This document shows, one piece after another, positions 33,709 to 46,079 of a stretch of 64,000 bases of DNA. The stretch's first letter is position 1, and each line of letters opens with the position of its first letter. The stretch covers positions 1,426,001 to 1,490,000 of the forward strand of contig JAGYXB010001002.1 of NCBI GenBank assembly GCA_022495005.1, written 5' to 3'. Under the pieces are notes generated by a model. The model did no database searches. It saw nothing but the letters and a program-made list of their open reading frames with translations, and was not told where the DNA came from. Source of the DNA: Rhyacophila brunnea. Taxonomy: Eukaryota > Arthropoda > Insecta > Trichoptera > Rhyacophilidae. Made by a program: the position numbers and the translations under genes.

Positions 33709-36509
33709 CAATATGGTATCCTACAACACATATTAATATAAACGTCTCTTAATTTTATTATTATACAGTTTACGTTAAGAATAGTTTAGTTAATAGATAG
33801 GTATTACCTGTAGATATTCGTTTAAGATGAAATGGAAAAAGAGATACAGACATAATATGAAACTATACCTCAGGTACATTCATTAACATTCATCTTCATT
33901 CGATGTATTGATCATTATTGGATCATATGGTTACCACAAAACATCTCCTGGTAGGGCTGGTGTTAGCAAGTGTGAGGCCCGATTTGAACATATGCGCGAG
34001 GCCTCTAGGTATGCTATAATCTTCTTCTCCAAAAACGGTTGAGAGTGTTGCTTCCCAGTATGAATTAGGTATGTACATGAAATATTTTATAAAAAAATCA
34101 TTATGTATTTACTTTATTAATTATACCTATATTATAACAATTTATCCAATATTTGTGTTCCTATATACCTTATCAATTGAGACTCCAAAATACAAACCGC
34201 ATTTATTCTCCTAATAATATTGTTTTTTGTTACATCTCCCACGAGCCAATCATAAATTTGTCAGAATAACTGAATAATTTTATCAGAAGAATGCTTTTTA
34301 AAAAGACAAAGCTCCTCTATGGTAAGTTATTGCGTTTAAGAAATAATAAATATTACTTCTCGATTCTGGTTTATTAACCAGCTTTATAATATCTACTAAC
34401 ACATTGAATCAGCTACCGTTGCGTTGGCTTCCTTGAAAATATTCTCGCGAAAGATTTTTTAAAATAAATGTACGCACCTATCCGATCATACATACATATT
34501 ATAATAATATTTGAATTATCTGATTATAGGTAATAACATAATGGATTTTAATACAAGCATCATTCATATTATTACACATAAAGATTTTGATGAAGGTATA
34601 AATTTAATGGGTCAGCCCCACTTTTGTTGAGTATCTTATATTCTTCCTTTAATTTATTTACACATGATATAACGTCACTTATTTTTCATGAAACATACGC
34701 ACTTAAATACCTATATCATTTAAAAATTTGACACAACTAAATGGGTTTCATAATATTGTAGCTACCAGTATTGCCAAAAAATTAAATTCAATACGCTTAC
34801 ATAGAACTTCCTAATACGTTATTTTTTACACTATTCCATTTAAAATATCAAATCAATCAATAGTATACGAAAATATATGTTAGGTAGCCTTAAAAGAGTG
34901 CATAATTACCCACTTATTACTACGCAAATCTTAATATCTTATAATACGAAACCGCTAAAACAACTGTCATAATATTTTGTAAGATGTCATTTGTTTCCTT
35001 CGCAAATTTTAAATTTAGAATTCTTAATTTCATCACTTCAATACGATTCAATTAGAAGTAGTCATCGATAAAATTCTTTTGTCCAAAGAGATTTACGACT
35101 TCGTCTAATAATAATTTACCTCTGGCAATACGGGTCACTTGAGATGGAATCGTATTGATGTCATCATAATTTTAAATTTTTTGAAATTAGAATATTTATT
35201 TTGCTTTTCAATGGATTTAAATAATGAAACTAGTTTTAGTTAATTTTTTTCGTCGATAAATCTATACTTACACGTATATTATATGAATATACGAAAAGCA
35301 GAAAAGTCTCCAGACACAGGCGTTTACACTAATCTTTTATTATCTTTATATAATATGCAAGTAAAGAAAGATAAATGAGATACTAATTCAATTAGAAGGC
35401 AACAAGACAACTGACTGTTTGAATTTTTAATTTTATTGAATTTTATAAGATGGCTACATAAAAATGTTATCAGATTATGCATACTTGGGGACTAAAATAT
35501 AAAATGATGTTATTAAAATCTGCATGCATAATGTCGTATATTGAAAAATGTACTTAAGTCGAGTTTTAATGACATCATTATAAAGACATTTTAAGAAAAA
35601 GTACTTACGTGATGTAAACTGCCATTAAGATGGCTTTCTAAATTTCATTTTATTATACTTACAATGTGATTAGTGTTTTTAGTATAGTTCTACTAAAAAT
35701 AATGGATCTTTCTTAAATATTTTGATAAAAATAAAATTATTATAATAAATATTAAAGCCAGCGCTGGATGAAGGTGTCTACAAGCTAATACTATTTCTTT
35801 TGTTTCTAAGTATTGCAACACTAATAATACCTACCGTATATTATAATATATTTTCAGAAAATACGAAAAGCTTGTATATGGAAACAGTATATCATTGTTG
35901 TTATGTGTGTACTTATAATAAAATAAAAAAACCTTCAAAGAAAACCTCGGGTCACTACAACTGATCAATATGGATGCATTTCAAATCAATAATACAATAA
36001 TTATAATCTAAGAATGACTTATTTGGAATCGTTTCCAATTTTAGTTTCTTAGGTTGTGAGATTCAGGCATCAGATTCTTGACTCTGTATTTCCTGAAAGT
36101 GGTTTGTATTTGTCAACCAGGACGCGCAGCCAGGGCTTCCTATTTCCTTTTCTTTCCTATTTCCTTCCTTTTCCCTTCTTTTTTTTTCATATTTGTCGTT
36201 GATCTATTTTCCATTTCATAATAGTTTTGAGGACTTTGACACTACTTCGTTGTAATGAAATGAAATGGCTAAACTCCTTAAATTCGTAGACGTGGAAAGT
36301 AGAGCATCATTTCTTAAGATAAATGAATACACATTAAAAATTGCATTTCAAGAACTTAAGAGGCCGAGAACTTAAATTATCTCTTAGGTTTAATCGCAAA
36401 ATAGTCATCGCAAATGGTTCAATTGATATAAGCTCGAACAAAATATAGACTAGTAGTGTAACATCAAAATGCAACAAAGTTCACCTGGTCAAGACTCAAG
36501 GTCAAGGAA
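33709..36509. other. Long AT-rich noncoding stretch
   Basis: No gene or repeat is recognised. A pyrimidine-rich run at about 36143-36190 (TTCCTTTTCTTTCC-like) and ordinary AT-rich DNA make up the rest. Confidence 0.5.
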
Positions 36510-36712
36510 AAATAAAACGTAACACCATATTTGAAATACGGTGTTGGTGGCGCATGATAAGAATTCCATAGACGGCAAATAGGACGAATTTCTCAATTAT
36601 GAAAGAAATAAAGTGTAAAATCGGCTCATTAAAAATGTCTCCGATGAGTTCTGCAGTTTTTTGGATACATAGTTAGGATAGAAGACAATAATTTGAAAAT
36701 CAGGGATAGATA
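36510..36712 (+). pseudogene. RTE/BovB-like LINE C-terminal remnant
   Basis: The frame reads FEIRCWWRMIRIP, stop, TANRTNFSIMKEIK, then a decayed FW(G)HIVR-like segment with stops. It parallels the CWRR...RTN...ILQFFGHI order of the 63 kb copy. Only about 200 bp is present. Confidence 0.65.
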
Positions 36713-36823
36713 GATTGTACATGAAGTGTCTGAAGTATTTCTTTCAGCATTCATTTCGTATAATGATTAGTATTATTACATTATTATTGTATCGTGTTCC
36801 TCCAGCTGATCATCTCTTCTACG

Positions 36824-37189
36824 CAATGACATTATTAATGGACAACGCACTCGGTACAGTAGCTAGCAAGTAAATTCGCGCATAGCAACATTCGCACATG
36901 TATAGGTAGACGTCACGCAATTTCCATTATGCGATATCACGCATCGGGAATTTATAGCAATACCACCTTTATTGTAATGGAGTTAGAACAGTGTTTCTAG
37001 TGTCAATGTTAATTTGAGCGAACCCGTTCGAACCGAACCATTCGGCAGACCCGACTAAAAGCATCGTGAATTTATAGCAATATCACCTTTATTGTAATGG
37101 TGTTAGAACAGATTATGCCATTCGGCAGACCCGACAAAAAAGTGAGTGTCATTTTTTCCCCAGATGCTTCGTCCATATTAATGTCATTG
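36824..37189. mobile_element. MITE family E, copy 2 (perfect TSD)
   Basis: The left end CAATGACATTATTAATGGAC and the inverted right end CAATGACATTAATATGGAC are nearly identical. A perfect 8 bp duplication CTTCTACG flanks the element (36816-36823 and 37190-37197), indicating hAT-type transposition. Two internal GCATCG(G/T)GAATTTATAGC units, each followed by a CGGCAGACCCGAC-type word, form a partial tandem. No coding capacity. Confidence 0.9.
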
Positions 37190-37197
37190 CTTCTACG

Positions 37198-37589
37198 CCA
37201 CAATAGTCTTTAATAGTCAGCGAAATTCCAGAATGCCGTTTGCTACTCTTTCGTGTTAATGTAGATATTCAGTGCCTGCTCAATACAAATTTGCTTTGCG
37301 GGAAATAGATTAAGTACCTATATTTAATCAGTATCTTTGAACAGTGCGTAGTCATTTGACTTCTATTACTCGTGATGTGTTATGTGTCTGAAAATAAATC
37401 GGATACCTAACGCATAAGCCCACTTTTTATATAGGCAATAAATATGACTATGCATAGGGTCCTTAGAACATTCACTTGTAACATATTTGAATAAGGTTCG
37501 CTAACCTGTGGCTACTGAAGCCTGGCTTGATAATAAATACAAAGTAAAATATTTAAAGCTCCACTTTGAATAACTCGCGCCATATTTGT
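37198..37589. other. Noncoding spacer
   Basis: Nothing recognisable is seen. Confidence 0.45.
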
Positions 37590-37790
37590 ACAAATCAACG
37601 TAATTTATATCGTCTGTTGATTCCCATCAAGCATCATCGAGCCCGTTCTTAGCGAGCGGCTCGCAGATGATGTCGTAGGTGGACGCACGTCATTATTTAT
37701 GCATTCACCCGAGTTCTGCTCCCAGGTAACAGTTCTCTGGAGCAGAATCAACTTACCTTCGAGCGGAGGCTTACTAATCTACGGAGTATC
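37590..37790. promoter_or_regulatory. Candidate conserved noncoding island
   Basis: A single-copy block of balanced composition with CATCATCGAGCCCGTTCTTA, GCGAGCGGCTCGC (a short GC dyad near 37653) and TCATTATTTATGCATTCACC near 37691, which includes a Hox-like TTTATG core. There is no coding potential. Regulatory role is inferred. Confidence 0.3.
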
Positions 37791-38607
37791 ATATGACTGG
37801 CGTATGAGTAGACATATATTGTGAAGATAGCCACAGGACAATTATTATTGATACATATTCGACAGTAATTATTTCAATAGTGGCTATTATCAATGTTATT
37901 ATTAATAAAAAAAAAAAAACTGATTAATTCGTCTTGATTTTTGTTATAAGATCTGTGGAAATACAAGGAAAGTATTTTTTATTATTATTACTTACATATC
38001 TACTGATGATTTTACCTATGATATGTTAAACAGTGCAAATCAGAGCTAGAAATGTAGCTGGAATTAAGCCTTATTTTGGAACCAGAACCGGTTCCAAAAT
38101 TGTTGTGTGTGCGCGCCTGTGATTCCGGATTATAATAGAAATAATGCACAAATCACTGTTTCGATATTTTAATGAATGGCTTAAATAAAAGACGAGGGTC
38201 CCAAGATTACCAAATTTTCTAAAAAAACAAAGAATAAGCAAGCGAGCAAGACCAAGATAGTACCCCTAGATTCATGATATTCTGTCCCAAGACGCCATTA
38301 GTCAAAATTATAGACATAATCTGATTCACAAAAATATACTTTCACGTATATTTGTGTTATTCACGTTATAAAAATATATTAAACGTATCTACAGTTATGT
38401 GATTGGATTTACAAAGAGATTGTACAGGATAAAATTTCGGGCTGATTTCAATGCGTAGTTTTGTCCAATTAAAAATTGTTGACTCAATTAGAAATGAAAC
38501 TAAAATCTATTCAAATTAGAGAGGATACTTTTGTCTTTGTGTTTGACAATTAAGTGATTGATCATAATAATATTTGTTTGCATAGTCTAGCTCTGAAGTG
38601 CGTGTGA

Positions 38608-38625
38608 GTGTGTGTGTGTGTGTGT
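38608..38625 (+). repeat. (GT)9 microsatellite
   Basis: An uninterrupted GT run follows a shorter interrupted GTGTGAGTG segment. Confidence 0.9.
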
Positions 38626-38629
38626 TTGT

Positions 38630-38790
38630 CCACATCCGTTGCAAGTTGATGCAAATTTATGTCAAAGTAACGTATGATTTATGCAGCGGACGGGGGTGTC
38701 TCTTGCCGGCTAATTGTCGGACGACTGACACCCTACGGCGCAGACTTTTTGTCTATGAATGACGTTATGTTGATTTCATAATTTTATCAG
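38630..38790. promoter_or_regulatory. Candidate conserved noncoding island
   Basis: TGATGCAAATTTATGTCAAA (an octamer-like ATGCAAAT with a TTTATG core), CGTATGATTTATGCAGCGG and GGACGACTGACACCC occur in a repeat-free patch next to a GT microsatellite. Its texture contrasts with the flanking AT-rich DNA. Function is inference only. Confidence 0.3.
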
Positions 38791-38866
38791 TACCCTACGT
38801 TCGATTATAATTATCAAATATTTAAATAAAAAAAAAATATATTATGATTACCAAGGCAAGTGATAT

Positions 38867-39113
38867 CAGTAACGTCCCTAGGTAAAGTGCCGCCTTTATG
38901 GAGATATTATAATGATGTCACCTTTCATATTTTTTAGTCTTAAATTGTTTGCAAACTTTTAAGATGCATATCCACCTATTTTGTTATCTTAAAATAATGA
39001 CCTATATACACAATATCATCTACTAAGGATTAGAGCATTTCCCCGAAACCTACTCTGAAACAGCGGTGGTTTTAAGTACTTGTACGTGGAAAACTGAATT
39101 TTGGAGGCCCACG
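38867..39113 (+). mobile_element. Truncated hAT-like element, copy 1
   Basis: It begins CAGTAACGTCCCTAGG, then AAAGTGCCGCC, and later CCTACTCTGAAACAGCGG and GTTTTAAGTACTTG. All have counterparts in order at 44262-44511. The CAGTRACGTCCC start is typical of a hAT end. No matching right terminus was found. Confidence 0.65.
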
Positions 39114-39460
39114 AAGTGGCCACAAAGAAAATTGACACTGCTGTCAAAAGTTGTAATGATTGCATTCGTTCCTTCATTTGCTGCCACTAAGCAAGGCATG
39201 TTCTATCTACCCCCACAGGACGTCACTGAGAATAAATGTCCGATTATATTTTATAAATTTCATATTTCGCTCGTTCCGCACCGCCCGACAGAATCACGAG
39301 GCGGTTGACTGAGTTTAATAGTAGTTAAAAATTCACATAGGAGCGAAAACTAAAATCAAGAAAATTAAATATAAGTAGATTAGAAGATAAAACAAAGTCC
39401 AACTGCTAGTTGAGCCGATTTGGATAACTCTTAAATTTCGAGATATATTTTACATGTAAA

Positions 39461-39644
39461 TGTCCGATCTTAATAGGATCATCATAACAGATTTCTTTTT
39501 GTTTTTGTATCAGAATTAGATGTTGCCACTTGCTCGGACTCCAAACACAAATTGAAAAATAATATGTGTATTCACAAGACCCATGATTTGAACCTGGTAT
39601 CCACGACATTAGAAGCCGACGCGTAAGCCGCTCAGCCATCGTGA
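39461..39644 (-). mobile_element. SINE-1, second tRNA-headed copy
   Basis: On the minus strand the head runs CGATGGCTGAGCGGCTTACG, then B-box GGTTCAAATC within CCAGGTTCAAATCATGGG, then the shared body TTTTTCAATTTGTG and a tail ending CCTATTAAGATCGGACA. The first 20 bases resemble an intact tRNA D-arm, but the molecule is not a functional tRNA. Confidence 0.85.
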
Positions 39645-39879
39645 GATTTAACGATCATTAAAATAAACAATCGCATAAAGTTGAAAATAACAATCTAAAA
39701 TTTGTCCAAAGTACGAGTTCAAGATTGGGCAAGTATTTTTTGGTATTCCATTCAACAGGGAAATGCAGATTTTTTCCAGTTACCAATATCTTCAAACCTT
39801 CTAAAATCCGTATTTATTAATGTTGTTATACGAAACTATCATAAATTAGTATATAAATATAGCGGATATATTTAAACTT
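39645..39879. other. AT-rich spacer
   Basis: Nothing recognisable is seen. Confidence 0.45.
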
Positions 39880-40320
39880 TGTTGAGTATTAAAATGTTTC
39901 ATTTATTATCATCGATGTTCTCCACAAGTTCAAAGGTACAACCAGCTGTGAAAGCTCACACGTGCTTTATTTACCTTTATACCTACATCGCAAAATTAAC
40001 AATACTTATAAAAAGCTCTGACAACATTCACGTCACAATGTCAGCGTCGATAATGTCCTGCTAAAGACAATTTATTCAGCATCGTAAAACGCCCGGCTGA
40101 TATGCGTATTTTTTCCATAATAATGCTATACGCAGTTAATAAGTGTATGGTGGGCGTTTTGATAAATTATTATGACGCATAAAAGCTTTATGTCCTGTGA
40201 ACCCTTATTCGAGGTTTGACCTCCTCGCGCGTTATTTTACACTCGCTAAGGTGGCGGGTCTCGTAAATCTGGAGTTTCGTTACCACGGTAACATGGAATC
40301 AATCATCAACATTGACGCTT
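39880..40320. promoter_or_regulatory. Best candidate enhancer-like island
   Basis: A repeat-free block with several dyads. AAAACGCCC (40086-40094) faces GGGCGTTTT (40152-40160), TTATGACGCATAA lies at 40170-40182, and a palindromic X-box is at 40279-40292. The sequence between the dyads also contains near-mirrored ATGCGTAT and ATACGCAG words. No open frame with a domain crosses it. The motif density is unusual for this window; an enhancer or distal promoter is inferred. Confidence 0.4.
40279..40292. promoter_or_regulatory. Palindromic RFX-type X-box
   Basis: GTTACCACGGTAAC is a perfect GTTACC/GGTAAC palindrome with a 2-base spacer, the layout of X-box sites bound by RFX factors, which control ciliary genes in animals. 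No transcript start or ciliary gene is visible nearby, so the site may serve a distant gene or be a chance match. Confidence 0.5.
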
Positions 40321-41612
40321 AAAACTTAGGATCTGAGCATAACGTTCTATACTCTATAATACTATTGTTAATTGCACAAAATGATGTCCCGGATAAGGGG
40401 TTTTCATAGAAGTCACAAAACAATCTAAATTATTATGTAATATAATCAAATAATAATTATTACTCTCATTATTGGCACTAATATGTACTACTGGCGTCCT
40501 TATTATAAGAATAATTATATTGTAGCAGTACAAATAAAAATAAAACTGTCATATCATGTCAGGAACTTTAGAAAACCTTAATGCTTGTGTTGTATTTCTT
40601 CGATTATAATGTGAAATTTAATTTAAACCAATTAAATGCCCTTCGAGATTAGCCGTGTACTGTTTCGATGATGATATGCATTGTTTATTTGAATTTGGAA
40701 AAAGGAATACGTTATTGGCGGGTAAAAATCTGAATAGGATACCGCTCGAAACGCATATTGCAGAAGGGGTGTAGTTTAGTAGATGCTTTTGTCAAATTTA
40801 TTAGGTGCGCTACAGCCCCCAGGGGTGCAGTCGCCATCATTTTATTTTATATTCTCACCAAGAAGCGCCATTATGCAAAATGTTCCCGAGTGGCTTGCCG
40901 CGGCGCTCGCCCTCAGACCAAAGAAAATAAAATTACGAATATCTCAGGAAAGTGATAAATTTTCCGCCATTTAATATTATTACCTTCAGTGCCAAAGAAT
41001 CCTTTTAATTTCATAGTAATTAATTCGTTGATTTTACAATTATCATAATAATGTGAATATTAATTCAATCCAGACTCTTGTATTCCATTCTATTATATAC
41101 ATTGACTTACCATACGTCTCGGTCAGCTGATCATTTAGTGCCTGTTTTAATATACATGATAAGCTAACACAATATGAATGAAATTAATCAAAGTATATTT
41201 TCTGCTTTACGGCCATCTATGCTCCTGTTAAATGGGTGCTCTTCATCATCATCAGCAGTATATGGTATTGAAATATATATGGTAGAATCGCAAAATCAAC
41301 AGTTGAATCTCTAAAACCATACATAATTTTGTAAAATTATATTTGTTCTGATCTTTTAAGCAAAGTAATACTATTATATTCCTTATAAAAGTTCAACCAC
41401 AGTAACAATAATAAAATTAGCGATGGCAAACTTCAAATATGATTAATATTGTGTTTTTCAGGTTTGATTGTGTTTTTATCTACAATTGAATAATAACATT
41501 AATATTCAATTTTGACCCGGCGGAACATTTATTATAAATATTCCCTCTACAATTCTTAAAAAAACGAACGAATACATACCTACATCATTTGGAAATACCA
41601 AGAAAAAAAATA
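40321..41612. other. Noncoding stretch
   Basis: No gene recognised. The piece 40740-40930 is GC-richer (GCTTGCCGCGGCGCTCGCCC near 40890). Two overlapping plus-strand frames of 63-65 codons occur there without domain evidence. Confidence 0.45.
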
Positions 41613-41700
41613 TGGCGCCGGACGGGACTCGAACCTGCGTCCAGTGGATACCGGAAAATGTGCTTTACCAATTATGTCACATGTGGCCTACATAATTACG
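41613..41700 (-). mobile_element. tRNA-like sequence (SINE head or tRNA pseudogene)
   Basis: On the minus strand TGACATAATTGGTAAAGCAC resembles a tRNA D-arm/A-box. GCAGGTTCGAGTCCCGTC contains a perfect B-box GGTTCGAGTCC (complement at about 41627-41637). The acceptor stem is badly mismatched and the anticodon arm is irregular, so a functional tRNA is unlikely. The lower-coordinate side (41590-41612) is A-rich, as expected behind a SINE. Confidence 0.65.
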
Positions 41701-43541
41701 ACGAAAATAAATAAATGAAAAATGAAACTGAAGCGCTTTATGAATTAAGTTAATATTGGCGACTGACTTTTGTGGTTTGAATCAACGTGCCAATAGTATG
41801 TAATTACTTTGATTACTAGATAGGGTCAGGATTTCTCCATTTTTTTTGTCTTAACGTACCTGCACTTTCTTAAACTGCTTTACTAAATTGTAGATCATGC
41901 GTGAACAACTTATACAATATCGGGAGGAAAATAAACTCTCGAATCTGGTTCTGAAGGGAATATTTTCATTGAGCTGTTCATACTTTCCCCCTGATATTAT
42001 GTTTTTTTATTAGTCCATCTAATGTTACCACTTCACAATGGTACAAGCAAGACTAATGTTGGCGATTTTTGATTCGTGTTAAAACACCGACACTGCGTCG
42101 GTAGACGGAAAACATTTGCCAGCCAACGCGTTTGCTGCCTTGATTGTGAGCATCATGTGACTAAGTAAATTTGTCTGTCGGACATTGACGAGTCAGCATA
42201 ACATACTTTTTTCGACGATAGTTAGCAACACTGGTCCTTGTTGTCTATTAAACATACTAAAAATATTTTTTCCAGATGTAGGAGCAGAGGAGGACTTGTT
42301 TTTAAAGACAAATATTTTGACGAAGATATTCTGAATTTTAATGATATTAGCATTGTCGATAAGTACTATGCAAATTAGTATTTTGATATACATTAGGCGA
42401 GCAATTAGCCGTCCATTTTTCATTTCAAAAGACCTAAAATTAAATAAACTTTGTTTTGGAAATGACGCATTTTCTCGAAAAGCCATTTAGCTTTTAATTT
42501 TCGTCAATTTTAACAAATTATAAGTTTAAATTGATATACAATGTAAAATCTAGAGAGCAACGGAGGGCAACAGGCGACATGGATGCTTCATAGATAAAAC
42601 CATATTTAAGATGGGTGATGGGGTAAAACAAAGAGGTTTAACATAGTAGATTAAATAATATCAAGTCTCAACCTGTCGGAGGAATGCTGTTGAAGATGAC
42701 AAGGCTTGATATTGTGAGCTACACAATAAAAACATTCCAATTCATAGGTATCTATTATTATTTTTGAAGTATTTATTATAATATAAAAAGCGGATTCTAT
42801 CGAGTCATTTATATTGCTTGAGACTGTGTATCGAGTCAATCAATTTTATGGCGGTATGTTTTGTTCTAATTGACAAATAAGCAGAAAAAGTGTAGTGAAA
42901 ATAAAGCAAACAAAATAATAAGAAAAACACGTACTTAATCAATTCTGACGTCCAATTTCCCGATATATTTAATTACGGCTACTAAAATCCCGGAAAATCT
43001 GTACCACGAAAACCAACAATTCTATAGATTAACTTATTATACATATAAAGTGTAGCATATTATATGAGTACATTTATTTATATATGTTGATGCTTTTACA
43101 ATAGGCTGACTTAACCACGCTGAATACAATATATTTGTAAGTTATATTTTAATATTATAATAGATTGGATAATACAGTAGGTATAATAATATATTACGTT
43201 ATATTATTCCACTATATTTAGTTTTTGGCATCATGCTATGTGTAATATTATTGTTACATTGGTATATAATTTTGATTAGGTAGGTACACAAACAAAACCG
43301 GGAGATTTATAAATCAGAGGTCATTTCGGATTAGGTTTTAATCCAAAGAACATATTTTTGTTATTTGAAAAAATCTTAGTTTCTAATAATTAAAGTAGTA
43401 TATAATATAATATATGAAAACATGATTTTATACACTCGTTTTCTCATTAAGTATGGAAAAATTACATTAGGTGTTACTTATTTTACTTCATTACTTGTCG
43501 GTTACTTTAATATATAGAACTGTTTTTATTTATTTAAAATA

Positions 43542-43545
<4 letters not shown>
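41701..43545. other. Noncoding stretch
   Basis: No gene recognised. A 97-codon minus-strand frame at 42193-42486 reads MAFRENASFPKQSLFNFRSF at its start. It has no family match that I can name and no typical hAT or LINE motif. Confidence 0.45.

Positions 43546-43582
<37 letters not shown>
43546..43582 (+). repeat. (AT)18 microsatellite
   Basis: 37 bases of perfect alternating A and T. Confidence 0.95.
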
Positions 43583-43586
<4 letters not shown>

Positions 43587-44261
43587 ACCTAATTAAAAAG
43601 TTTAGAGTTAGTTTAGTTTAGATAGAATACTCATTGATGGTGCATTTAGACATTAGTAGGCTTCTTAGAGATGGCGGAATCGGATTAATTTCGGTTTAGA
43701 TATACTAATCCCGAATCCAATTGCAATCACTAAACACCAACATCGCTCTGATTTGGTAAAGTGAAGTATAGTGCGATGTTGCTTATTATAAAATCTGTAA
43801 CGAATGTAATATAGCTGTCGCTTGAAATTTATCGACACAATTTACATATACTAACATATTTTGCACGAAGAAAAAATGAGCAAAAAACCTCTTTATAAAT
43901 AAAAGACACGGCTAATTATGGAGGTTTTTTTTATAGCAACCGCGGAGAGGTTTTTTTATAAATTAAAATTTTATACTTTAGAGACACTTTGTTTAATATA
44001 TTAATTAGAACATAAACAAAAGATTGATTATTTTTATTATATACCTTACATGGATAGTAAAAATATCAATGTGGTCGTTTCTCATCTTAGCTTAACTATA
44101 ACAGATTGAATTATAGTAGATATAAATAGGTAACGAAAACTCTATCTATACTAACTAAGGTCGTAGGGCTCTTGGGGGATACTCTTGTATCACTCTAGGC
44201 ACAATTTTGAAACGCGCCTCACATTTTTTACGTCATGATATACAGAGTGCGATGACATGAC
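43583..44261. other. AT-rich noncoding stretch
   Basis: Nothing firm is seen. A GAGGTTTTTTTTATA word near 43921 is repeated as GAGAGGTTTTTTTATA near 43945. Confidence 0.45.
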
Positions 44262-44511
44262 CAGTGACGTCCCGAGGCAAAGTGCCGCCCTTAAGCAGAC
44301 TTAGAATGCCGCCCTATTTTATTTTTAGTTTCAAGTTTGTAAGTAGGTACTTACCTATCTGAATATATATTTTCAGCTATCTTAAACATACAAATACACC
44401 AAAAATCTTAAATTGATATACACCATCTACCGAAAATTAGAGGATTTCCACAAAACCTACTCTCAAACAGTGGTAGTTTTAAGTACTTGACTGACAGGTT
44501 TAGAGGCACTC
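44262..44511 (+). mobile_element. Truncated hAT-like element, copy 2
   Basis: It begins CAGTGACGTCCCGAGGCAAA then GTGCCGCCC, and has CCTACTCTCAAACAGTGG and GTTTTAAGTACTTG in the same order as 38867-39113. Neither copy shows an identifiable right end in this window. Confidence 0.65.
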
Positions 44512-44564
44512 TTGTGAAAATTTTATCTGTGCGATGAGCCACCATAACAATATAAATATACTTA

Positions 44565-44700
44565 GTACAACCTCGATATAACGGACTAATGCGGGTGTCT
44601 GTTAAAGCCGAATGTTCGTTATATAAAAAAACACAAGCAAAACCCTGTTCATTCGCCTTCAGATGATGTATGCAGACACACCCGTTATGGAGTGACGTTA
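44565..44700 (+). mobile_element. Possible Tc1/mariner (pogo-like) MITE end
   Basis: TACAACCTCGATATAACGGA resembles the AACCTCGATNTAACGG ends of pogo/Tigger-group elements. The related word GATATAACGGACGTGTAG recurs near 45083. No facing terminus was found, so this is a fragment. Confidence 0.4.
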
Positions 44701-46079
44701 ATGTTATTAACAATGATATATACTGTAACACAATACAATTTAAAAGAAATAATGAATGAATGCATTTTAACATATTTCATAGAAAAAAATTGTCAAAGTA
44801 AGGTAGCAAAATATGCTAGTATATTTTCATATATTTGACCGCTAATAATGGTATGAAGGCGTCTTTGTAATAATCATTCATATCACAATGTCGGGGGAGT
44901 TTATTTTTTTTTTATCTACATTCTGAATAATATTATGTTGAATAATAGAAAATAACAGAAAAATATGTTGAACTTGTATAACACTATCCTGGGTTGAGAT
45001 TGTTGTATGTAAAACAATCATAGATTTGAGATAATTGATTCAAAATTTTTATAAAAAATAATCAATATGTCTAGAAACTACACTGATATAACGGACGTGT
45101 AGTAGTATATATTATTATTATGTCGAAAGTAATAGGTTTCGAAGCCATGGATAAACAGATGTAAGTATTTTACTACAGTCTAATCCTGTATAGATGTTCA
45201 CATAATTTCATCGGAAATAAGACTGTATTATGTGAATAGTTTCGGAATAAAATTGAATTAAGAAAATAGTGTTCAACCGCTATGAATTCAAAACTGTATT
45301 ATTTCGAGATACTTTCTACAGTTTATTTTCAGGAAAGCGATATATACCAGACACCATTACTAAGTCAGTGTTGCTTCATATTATTTAAGGGCAGAAATGT
45401 GTCAAGGGAGTTATAAAGTAGACGTGTTATCGAATAATTTGTAAAATTTTGATGTGAATACTTTAGTTTAAAATGTAATTCTGAGTAAAATATTTTGATT
45501 TTTACTAAATTGAAGCAGTTAACCTGAAACCGAGCCAAACCAAAAGAGCGAACGATAATGAACGAGTGAGAGATGCTATAGCAAAGCCGACTCGTCGAAG
45601 AGGGACAGCGAACGGCGAAATTTAAAGATGCGGCTATGCTAAATTTCCTAATAAATTATACGAGATGGAAATAAATGAATTTTGTAAGGGTAAAAATAAT
45701 GATGTCATTTAATGAATGAAAAAAATATCGCTTGTTAGAGAAAGGGTGAAAGTACGCGAACGAAGGGACAAAAAATAATGGGTAGAGATTATAATGATTG
45801 TTTCATTTCAACTGAAAATAAGTTAAATGGGCCCCGAATAATGACTTGATTCCCATTTTTTCCTAATAATAATATAAGTTACAAATGCCTAAATACGTTC
45901 CCAGAAATTTACCCCACCACAAGCCTTTGTACACCTACTTTAACATCGAATCAATTTAACAAGGGTTATAAAATATTTAGGAACCTAGGTATTAAATTTT
46001 TTTCAAATAATGAAAAAGAAAATGGGCATAACAGATGACTTAATGAGGTTTGTATTTTATTTTCAAATAAGGGTGGGTT
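44701..46079. other. Noncoding stretch
   Basis: No gene recognised. A purine-rich, less AT-rich part at 45535-45620 is single-copy in the window. Confidence 0.45.

Noticed and set aside
36143..36190. Polypyrimidine tract as a splice acceptor
   Set aside because: No AG followed by a coding-like exon could be supported downstream.
41613..41700. Functional tRNA gene
   Set aside because: The B-box is perfect, but the acceptor stem has several mismatches and the anticodon loop is irregular.
42193..42486. 97-codon minus-strand frame considered as a transposase exon
   Set aside because: No hAT, mariner or piggyBac motif and no neighbouring exon could be read.
44408..44773. 121-codon minus-strand frame, the longest outside LINE remnants
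   Set aside because: It spans the end of a truncated hAT copy and a pogo-like terminus and has no domain, so chance is the best explanation.
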